From the NCBI RefSeq assembly GCF_030684895.1, contig NZ_JAUXXP010000001.1:62001-126000 (forward strand): a stretch of 64,000 bases of DNA, written 5' to 3'. How positions within the stretch are numbered: the first letter of the stretch is position 1; every line of letters begins with the position of its first letter. Position numbers and translations under genes: made by a program. The notes under the pieces were generated by a model, which searched no databases, was not told where the DNA came from, and was given only the letters and a program-made list of their open reading frames with translations. The DNA comes from Pseudomonas sp. Its GTDB lineage: Bacteria > Pseudomonadota > Gammaproteobacteria > Pseudomonadales > Pseudomonadaceae. Shown piece by piece: positions 57,588-64,000 of this stretch.

Positions 57588-57862
57588 AAGCTCTCGCGAG
57601 CTAGAGTCCTGCAAGGCGCTACGTTAGTAACAGCCTCCGGCTGGTCAAAACAGGCGAGGAAGCGGACTGGGCTCGCACGCGAGTGTACTGGTGTAAATGA
57701 GCACTACTCGTTTCACTCGCCCTTCGGGTCGCGCTAAAGCGCGTTAGCCGCAAGGGCTTTCCGAGCCTGTTTTACTCGCGTTGCTCGCCCTTCGGGCCAG
57801 CCTGCGGCTGTTACTCCCGGTGGTCGTTGTAACGCCACAGGGCCGACGCGCAGCAGATCGTA
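57588..57862. repeat. dispersed intergenic repeat, copy B
   Basis: This is the second copy of the element described at 8313-8549: it has the same left block (CTCTCGCGAGCTAGAGTC), central block (ACTCGTTTCACTCGCCC and GCGCGTTAGCCGCAAG) and right block (GGCCGACGCGCAGCAGATCG). It is longer than copy A by about 40 bases, mainly from an extra stretch with CGCCCTTCGGGCCAGCCTGCG (near 57787). It ends seven bases before the stop codon of the minus-strand gene at 57870. Apart from this element and the REP palindrome at 57485-57552, the gap 57464-57869 has nothing recognisable. Confidence 0.75.
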
Positions 57863-57869
57863 GGCGAAC

Positions 57870-58613
57870 TCAGTACATCGCCATCCATTGCGTGGTCAGC
57901 GAGCGCGTTTGCCGATGCACGGTGATCGGCGCAAATGGCCGGCCCGAGGCGCTCTGCAAGGCGCTGCTCTGGCTGTTGAGGTCGACCAGCGCGGCCTTGA
58001 GGTATTCCCAACGGGTTTTCAGCTTGCCCACCTGCGGGTCGGCCTTGCCATCCAGCGCGGCCAGTTGCGCATCCACCGAGGGCACGATCTTGCGTTCATC
58101 CTGGCCGAGGTAGGTATCGGGCTGTTCGCGGGCGGTTTCGAAATTGCCGAAGTAGGCGCGGCTGAGGTACTGCACTGAGAGGTATTCGAGCTTGGCGGAC
58201 AGTTCGCTGTCATCCGGGCCGGCCAGCTTGCGGGTTTGCTCGAGCACGCCGAGCAGGGCCTTGCTGAGGTCCTCGGGGTAGCGCCAGGGCATGTCATCCT
58301 CGCTCGGGCCGAAGGCCACGCCACGACGAATCTGCACCACCAGTTCCTGATGGGCGCCGCGCAGGGCATCGCTGTTTTGCGGCAGGCTCTGCACCGCTGC
58401 GGCCAGGGCCTGCAGATCGGTTTCCAGGGCATCCTGGTGTTTCTTTTGGAAACCCTCACCGCGTAACAGCATCAGGCTGCTGGTCACCCGGCTGGCCTGC
58501 ACTTGAACCTGTTCCTGGGGGGTAACGGCCTGGGCAAAGGTCAGCGGCGAGAGGCCGGCCAACAGCCCGATAACCGCAAGCAATAGCGAGCGAGACAGCG
58601 TTGTAGAACGCAT
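57870..58613 (-). CDS. secreted helical protein, function unknown
   Basis: A 247-residue protein with a signal peptide (cleavage near TFA-QA, about residue 28). The mature part is helical, with regular Leu/Gln/Ala heptads (ALETDLQALAAAVQSLPQNS) and a conserved-looking YLSVQYLSRAYFGNFETARE segment in the middle. It has no Cys and no recognised domain. I do not recognise the family. The dispersed repeat copy B directly follows its stop codon. Confidence 0.7.
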   Translation of the reverse strand: MRSTTLSRSLLLAVIGLLAGLSPLTFAQAVTPQEQVQVQASRVTSSLMLLRGEGFQKKHQDALETDLQALAAAVQSLPQNSDALRGAHQELVVQIRRGVAFGPSEDDMPWRYPEDLSKALLGVLEQTRKLAGPDDSELSAKLEYLSVQYLSRAYFGNFETAREQPDTYLGQDERKIVPSVDAQLAALDGKADPQVGKLKTRWEYLKAALVDLNSQSSALQSASGRPFAPITVHRQTRSLTTQWMAMY

Positions 58614-58715
58614 ACGTGGGGTGCTCCTTATTATTTTTGTGAGCAGTGCTGAACCAGGTCAGCTTATACAATCGCGCGCCACAGGGTACTGCACTGAATA
58701 CTGGAGAAAAGCAGC

Positions 58716-59528
58716 CTAAAGAGTGATTTCGTCGGAAAGATGCGTCGATTCGGCCAAGTCACGCAGGTACTGCGCGCTGAAGGCATCGGCCGGAAAAAAG
58801 GTTTCCAACGCCAGTTCCGCCAGGGTGATGTCATTGGCAGTGCCAAACACTGTGGTGGTGCCGATCAGGCTGATCACACCCTGCTCGCTGGCAAGCTGCA
58901 GCGGCATCAGCACCGTATCGCTGTCGAACTGTGCGGGCGCCGCCGGTCCCGGATAGGCGTTCAACTCATCCCATAGCACCTGCAGCTGAGCATCACCGCT
59001 GGCCTGAATGTCGCGCTGCAAACGCGCCAGCAGATAGGCGCGCCACGGCCCCAGGTTGACGATACGCGGGGCCAACCCGCCGGGGTGCAGACTCAGGCGC
59101 ATGACATTGATCGGCGGCACCAGCAACTCTGGAGCGATGCCCAGCAGAAAAGGCGCGAGGGCGCTGTTGGCCGCCAGCAAATTCCAGTGGCGGTCGATGG
59201 TCAGTGCCGGGTAGGGCTCGTGGGCCTTGAGCAGCAGTTCGATGGCGCTGCGTGCGGCGGCCATGGCCGGCTCGGACAGCGCGCGCTGAGTGAACAGCGG
59301 TGCATAGCCGGCAGCGCTAAGCAGGCGATTGCGTTCGCGCAACGGAATCTCCAGCTGCTCGGCGAGCAACAGCAGCATCTCGCGGCTGGGCTGGGCGCGC
59401 CCGGTTTCAACGAAACTCAGGTGGCGGGTGGAGATATCGGCCTCGCAAGCGAGGTCGAGCTGGCTCAGACGACGATGCTGGCGCCACTGACGCAGCAGAG
59501 CCCCGACGGGCTGGATTTGACTGTTCAT
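58716..59528 (-). CDS. XRE-family regulator with MmyB-like ligand-binding domain
   Basis: The ATG at 59528 gives 270 residues; an ATG at 59534 adds two. The N-terminal HTH is LLRQWRQHRRLSQLDLACEA, then DISTRHLSFVETGRAQPS. The rest is an MmyB-like ligand-binding domain with the GYAPLF, LTIDRHWNLLAANSALAPFL and NVMRLSLHPGGLAPRIVN landmarks. Such proteins bind fatty acid-like ligands or small metabolites. It is divergent from the membrane protein gene at 59655, 126 bases apart, which is its probable target. Confidence 0.85.
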   Translation of the reverse strand: MNSQIQPVGALLRQWRQHRRLSQLDLACEADISTRHLSFVETGRAQPSREMLLLLAEQLEIPLRERNRLLSAAGYAPLFTQRALSEPAMAAARSAIELLLKAHEPYPALTIDRHWNLLAANSALAPFLLGIAPELLVPPINVMRLSLHPGGLAPRIVNLGPWRAYLLARLQRDIQASGDAQLQVLWDELNAYPGPAAPAQFDSDTVLMPLQLASEQGVISLIGTTTVFGTANDITLAELALETFFPADAFSAQYLRDLAESTHLSDEITL

Positions 59529-59654
59529 GGGCATCGACGATAGACCAGCAAGGTCATTGCGGCCATTACCTGCGAGGTAATCGACGCGGCGCGCGGTTCG
59601 GCGAAATCTAAGGGCCAACCCGCCATTTCGGCGGTCCTTTGTGGAGACTTCACC

Positions 59655-60086
59655 ATGACCACCGTGCACCCTTCGCTGTTACTGCGCCGTGCCCTACTCG
59701 CCGATGGCCTGGTTGGCGTAATCACCACCGCGCAACTCCTACTGCTGACTAACTGGCTCAGCAGCCTGCTGGCTCTGCCGGGTGAGTTCCTCTTCGGCAT
59801 CGGCGTGGTGCTGATTCCGCTGGTGGCCTTTCTGCTCTGGCTGTCCCGCCGTGAAAGCATGGCGCGGGCAGCGGTCTACACGGTGATCGGCCTGAATGCA
59901 CTATGGGTGGTGCTCAGTCTGCTGGTGCTCCTGAGCGGCTGGTTCACGCCGAACGTGCTGGGCTACGCCTTCGTGATCGTCCAGGCTGTTGTGGTACTGG
60001 TGTTTATCGAGTTGGAGTGGCTGGGGCTGAAGCGCTCGCAGGTCATCCCCGGCACGTTTGCCCCGGCATCAGTGAGTGCTCAGTAA
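59655..60086 (+). CDS. four-helix membrane protein, function unknown
   Basis: A 143-residue membrane protein with four hydrophobic segments ([56 protein letters not shown] and [18 protein letters not shown]). The start ATG has TTGTGGAGA upstream. It faces modC; the two genes overlap by 18 bases at their 3' ends. Divergent from the XRE regulator, which may control it. No family could be named. Confidence 0.75.
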   Translation: MTTVHPSLLLRRALLADGLVGVITTAQLLLLTNWLSSLLALPGEFLFGIGVVLIPLVAFLLWLSRRESMARAAVYTVIGLNALWVVLSLLVLLSGWFTPNVLGYAFVIVQAVVVLVFIELEWLGLKRSQVIPGTFAPASVSAQ

Positions 60087-61211
60087 CGACACCGACTTAA
60101 CCTGCGCCCACAGCGACTGTTCGCGCTGGATCTGCAGGCGGTCGAAGGAGTAACGGGTGATGCGGGCGATCAACTGCTCGCCGCCCACCTGCACACGCAC
60201 CAGCACATGGGCTTGCTCGGCAACATTGATCCAGTCCAGCACCCGCGCTGGCAACAGGTTGAGCACGCTGCTGTCCTCGGCCTGCTGCAGGCTCAGGCTG
60301 ACATCACGCGCCTTGACCTTGATCCGCACCGACTGGCCCAGCGGCAGCGGCCCATGGGGCAAGCGCAGGTTGATCGGGCTATCCGGCAATTGCAGGTAGA
60401 GCAGCCCGTAAGCCTGATCGTGCGCCGTGACTGTGCCGTCCACCACCGCCTCGGCATCGTCTTCAAAGACAAACGGCAGGTCGGCGCGCAGCAGGGTTTC
60501 CTTCAACGGGCCACTGGCGCTGACCTTGCCGTCTTCCAGCAACACCAGGTGATCGGCCAGGCGCGCCACCTCATCCGGCGAGTGGCTGACATAGACAATC
60601 GGAATCTCCAGCTCCTGATGCAGGCGCTCCAGATAGGGCAGCACCTCCTGTTTGCGTTTGAGGTCGAGAGCAGCCAGGGGTTCGTCCAGCAGCAGCAGAC
60701 GCGGGCTGGTCAGCAGAGCGCGGGCGATGCCGACGCGCTGCTGTTCGCCGCCCGAGAGCTTGCCCGGCAAGCGTTCCAGCAGATGCTCAATGCCAAGCAA
60801 CTCGACCGCTTGCTCCAGGGCAATCCGCCGCTGCGCAGCGGGGATGCGCTTGAGCCCGTACTGCAGATTGCGCTGCACCGTGAGGTGGGCAAACAGGTTG
60901 GCATCCTGAAACACGTAACCCACGGCGCGCTGATGCGCCGGGACGAAGAGGCCCTGAGCGCTGTCCTGCCACAGCTCACCGTTAACCTGCAGGTAGCCTT
61001 CGCTCGGTTGATCCAGCCCGGCAAAGCAGCGCAGGCAGCTGGTCTTGCCCGAGCCGGAATGGCCGAACAAGGCGCTGACGCCGCGCCCCGGCAGGTTCAG
61101 TTCGACATCCAGGCTGAAGCCCACATGCTCAACCTTGAAGCACGCCTGGATTGCCCCCGGCTCGGCTACCTTGCGAACAGCCGCTGAGCGGCGCGAAAAA
61201 GGCCAGATCAT
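60069..61211 (-). CDS. modC: molybdate ABC transporter ATP-binding protein
   Basis: The ATG at 61211 overlaps the modB stop as TAATG and gives 380 residues, about 20 more than typical ModC because of a basic N-terminal extension. The ATPase has Walker [15 protein letters not shown], the signature [15 protein letters not shown], Walker [13 protein letters not shown] and the H-loop [12 protein letters not shown]-terminal MOP-type molybdate-binding domain (about 300-365) has [15 protein letters not shown]. It powers the ModB permease for molybdate uptake, needed by molybdoenzymes such as nitrate reductase. Confidence 0.95.
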   Translation of the reverse strand: MIWPFSRRSAAVRKVAEPGAIQACFKVEHVGFSLDVELNLPGRGVSALFGHSGSGKTSCLRCFAGLDQPSEGYLQVNGELWQDSAQGLFVPAHQRAVGYVFQDANLFAHLTVQRNLQYGLKRIPAAQRRIALEQAVELLGIEHLLERLPGKLSGGEQQRVGIARALLTSPRLLLLDEPLAALDLKRKQEVLPYLERLHQELEIPIVYVSHSPDEVARLADHLVLLEDGKVSASGPLKETLLRADLPFVFEDDAEAVVDGTVTAHDQAYGLLYLQLPDSPINLRLPHGPLPLGQSVRIKVKARDVSLSLQQAEDSSVLNLLPARVLDWINVAEQAHVLVRVQVGGEQLIARITRYSFDRLQIQREQSLWAQVKSVSLLSTH

Positions 61212-61888
61212 TACCACCCCTGCTTGCCACTACGCCCTGAATACAGCGCCAGCAGCACGATAAAGGAGAACAGCACCATACCGCCCGCCAGCCAGTGGGC
61301 CTGGGCGTACTGCATGGTTTCCACAAGACTGTAAATCTGCACAGACGCCACCTGGGTCTTGCCGGGGATGTTGCCGCCAATCATCAGCACCACGCCAAAC
61401 TCACCCACGGTATGGGTAAAGCCGAGAATCGCCGCCGTGATAAAGCCCGGTTTGGCCAGTGGTAGCACCACGCTGAAAAATGCGTCCCAAGGTCCGGCGC
61501 GCAGGGTGGCAGCGGCCTCCAGCGGCCCCCGACCAATCGCCTCGAAGGCGTTCTGCAGCGGCTGCACGACAAAGGGCAGGGAATAGAACACCGAGCCAAT
61601 CACCAGCCCGGTAAAAGTAAAGGTCAGGGTGCCGAGGCCGAGGCTCTGGGTCAGCTGGCCGATAAAACCGTGCGGGCCCATGCTCACCAGCAGGTAGAAG
61701 CCGATCACCGTCGGCGGCAGCACCAGCGGCAGGGCGACAATCGCGCCAATCGGTTGCTTCCAGCGCGAGTTGGTACGCGCCAGCCACCAGGCAATCGGCG
61801 TACCGATCAGCAGCAGTAACAGGGTGGTCAGCGATGCCAGCTCAAGCGTCAGCAGTACCGCAGCGAAATCAGCTTTGCTCAGTGGCAT
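61211..61888 (-). CDS. modB: molybdate ABC transporter permease
   Basis: The 225-residue permease has six membrane segments. The typical EAA-like loop is [20 protein letters not shown], which contacts ModC; the ModB segment [16 protein letters not shown] is also characteristic. The start at 61888 is 12 bases after the end of modA, and the stop overlaps the start of modC. The modA-modB-modC order on the minus strand is the standard one. Molybdate is expected to pass through a homodimer. Confidence 0.95.
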   Translation of the reverse strand: MPLSKADFAAVLLTLELASLTTLLLLLIGTPIAWWLARTNSRWKQPIGAIVALPLVLPPTVIGFYLLVSMGPHGFIGQLTQSLGLGTLTFTFTGLVIGSVFYSLPFVVQPLQNAFEAIGRGPLEAAATLRAGPWDAFFSVVLPLAKPGFITAAILGFTHTVGEFGVVLMIGGNIPGKTQVASVQIYSLVETMQYAQAHWLAGGMVLFSFIVLLALYSGRSGKQGW

Positions 61889-61900
61889 CGCAACAGCCTT

Positions 61901-62662
<762 letters not shown>

Positions 62663-62919
62663 CTAACTCCTGATTTGATTGTTGGGTGAATCGTTCAACG
62701 CTGACCATTGGGATCAGAGTAAATGTCTGCAAATGCACAGATAGGCATACGAACTTCATGCCTTTACAACTGCTCGCCGTAATTACCCAGCCACATGGAT
62801 GTAGTGATAAAGCGGATGCACATAGCGCTCGATTCTTTTAAAACACTTTACCTTCGCTGTATCCATTCATATATAGCGATAGAACCAGTGAAACTCCGTA
62901 ATGCATGCAGGGACAGTCC

Positions 62920-63210
62920 TCAGCTAATGAGGTACTCGGCCAGGCGCTCAACCAGCTCGGGCTTGGTCTGGGTCAGCCAGCGCTGCAGCGCCAGCACCTG
63001 CCATTCTTCGGCCCGCTCCAGCGGTAGGCTGGGCACAAAGTCACCGAGAAACAACCCAAGGCTGTGAATGTTCACCTTGTAGCCGGCTTGTTCAACACAC
63101 ACCAATAACTCGTGCAGAACAGCACGCAACTCAGGCTGCCAAAAAGCATCTTCGAGGATTTCTGTCTCCAGACGGTGTCGATTGAGCTCAAACACATCAT
63201 CCTGCCACAC
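62920..63210 (-). CDS. small acidic protein downstream of the OprD-type gene, function unknown
   Basis: 96 residues from a GTG at 63210; another GTG at 63195 preceded by AGGA would shorten it by five. The sequence is acidic, helical and has no signal peptide or membrane segment, so it is cytoplasmic. It lies 24 bases after the OprD-type gene and may be cotranscribed with it. I do not recognise the family. Confidence 0.55.
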   Translation of the reverse strand: MWQDDVFELNRHRLETEILEDAFWQPELRAVLHELLVCVEQAGYKVNIHSLGLFLGDFVPSLPLERAEEWQVLALQRWLTQTKPELVERLAEYLIS

Positions 63211-63234
63211 GTCCTTACTCCTGCCGGCCTTGAG

Positions 63235-64000
63235 TTATAACAGCGGCAGGCTGTAGCTGACGATCAGGCGGTTCTCGTCCAGATCGGTCGCGGCGTTGCT
63301 GCGGAAGGTCGCATTACGCCAGGAGAAACCCAGGCCTTTCAGCGGGCCGTCCTGCAGGGCGTAGTCCAAACGGAAATCGCGTTCCCATTCCTTGCGGTCG
63401 CTGGCAGCAGAGTCGATGTTGCTGCCGGACAGGTAGGTTACGGTGGCTTTCAGGCCCGGTACCCCAGCGCTGGCAAAGTCATAGCCGTATTCGGCCAGCC
63501 AGGTGCGCTCGCCGGCACTGGCGAACTTGCCGATCTGCCGGTCGGTGATCAGGTACGCAGTGGCACCATCACCCTGGCTGACAAACGGGAAGGCGCTGTC
63601 GCCGGAGACTTGCTGATAGCCGGCGCTGAGGGCGTGGCCGCTCAGGCTGTAGGTGAACAGCGCGCTCCAGGTGTTGTTGTCGACTTCACCGGCGTTGCTG
63701 TCGCTCGCTGTCCAGTAGCCGCTGCTCTTGTAGCCTTGGGCGCGGCCAGCAGCGCTGCCGTTCTTACCGTCGGAGCCGCTGTTGAAATAACGCAGGTCGG
63801 TCTTCAGCGCGCCAACTGGCAGGGCCAGGTTGTGGGTCAGGCCTAGGAAGTGCTGTTTGTAGAAGTCTTCCAGGCTGCCGTAGTAGTACTGCGCGGTGAG
63901 GTCCTTGGTGATCTTGTAGTCGCCACCGGCAAAGATAAATTCGTTGGAGTCAGCCAATGCTGTGGTGGCTGGGGTGCCGTTGGGGCGGGTTGCGCCACCG
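63235..64000 (-). CDS. OprD-family outer membrane porin, 3' part
   Basis: The frame is open to the window edge, so only the C-terminal 254 residues are present. It has the family's alternating beta-strand pattern (TKDLTAQYYYGSLEDFYKQH, SALFTYSLSGHALSAGYQQV) and the classic ending DENRLIVSYSLPLL, with a terminal hydrophobic residue used in outer membrane assembly. OprD-type porins take up small substrates such as amino acids and carboxylates. The substrate cannot be read from this part. A small gene follows after 24 bases. Confidence 0.88.
   Translation of the reverse strand, partial: GGATRPNGTPATTALADSNEFIFAGGDYKITKDLTAQYYYGSLEDFYKQHFLGLTHNLALPVGALKTDLRYFNSGSDGKNGSAAGRAQGYKSSGYWTASDSNAGEVDNNTWSALFTYSLSGHALSAGYQQVSGDSAFPFVSQGDGATAYLITDRQIGKFASAGERTWLAEYGYDFASAGVPGLKATVTYLSGSNIDSAASDRKEWERDFRLDYALQDGPLKGLGFSWRNATFRSNAATDLDENRLIVSYSLPLL

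Noticed and set aside
62795..63067. A 90-codon plus-strand frame upstream of modA
   Set aside because: It overlaps the better-supported minus-strand gene at 62920-63210 and has no ribosome site.

Overview
The window is a high-GC gammaproteobacterial chromosome segment that reads as Pseudomonas but is probably not P. aeruginosa. The evidence is family content and gene order: a split transhydrogenase pntAA-pntAB-pntB, gcdR-gcdH-gcdG, nnrS-ppyR-fhp facing fhpR, gabD-gabT, modABC, an OprD-type porin, DUF2388 and DUF1127 proteins, and tRNA-Arg(CCG). There is no intact insertion sequence, prophage or CRISPR array. The one clear trace of horizontal transfer is a scrambled type I restriction-modification remnant beside the tRNA gene.

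Layout. 1-5915: an ABC ATPase end, an FtsX-like permease, a formylglycine-enzyme-like secreted protein and two coiled-coil lipoproteins (together resembling the TagT-S-R-Q signalling module of type VI secretion), then a membrane-anchored VWA protein. 5925-9644: a putative zincin/DUF4105 protein, two DUF2388 secreted proteins separated by a dispersed repeat, and two DUF1127 proteins. 10026-12930: pntB, pntAB, pntAA. 13485-17158: glutarate catabolism (gcdR, gcdH, gcdG). 17165-21536: nitric oxide detoxification with a well-formed NorR-type sigma-54 control region. 21717-26292: HD-GYP protein, a small secreted protein and an M66-like metalloprotease lipoprotein. 26765-27699: hsdM/hsdR scar and tRNA-Arg. 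28048-30954: GABA catabolism. 31294-36422: HDOD response regulator, LysR regulator, methyltransferase and four small exported proteins including a tandem DUF4189 duplication. 36497-39907: a GGDEF/EAL protein with a BLUF photoreceptor gene just upstream. 40099-46329: an arsS-centred cluster (radical SAM, sodium:solute symporter, metallophosphoesterase, TVP38-reductase fusion, DUF3047). 46429-49685: desaturase, AraC regulator, NDH2-like FAD protein. 49945-54612: chemoreceptor, OYE-family reductase under a MerR-type dyad, lipoprotein. 54720-58613: PuuB-like oxidase, Crp/Fnr regulator, Mpo1-like protein, secreted protein. 58716-62659: XRE regulator, membrane protein, modCBA. 62920-64000: small protein and the 3' end of an OprD-family porin gene.

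How the genes work together. Most blocks are short operons coupled by start/stop overlaps: arsS cluster, modBC, M66 protease with its partner, AraC with the FAD enzyme. Regulators generally face their targets: gcdR/gcdH, fhpR/fhp, merR/OYE, araC/desaturase. Repeats sit in gene ends: a roughly 240-280 bp dispersed element occurs twice, each time just after the stop codon of a minus-strand gene, and three REP-like palindromes occupy convergent gene ends.

All assignments come from reading the sequence; no search or structure prediction was run.
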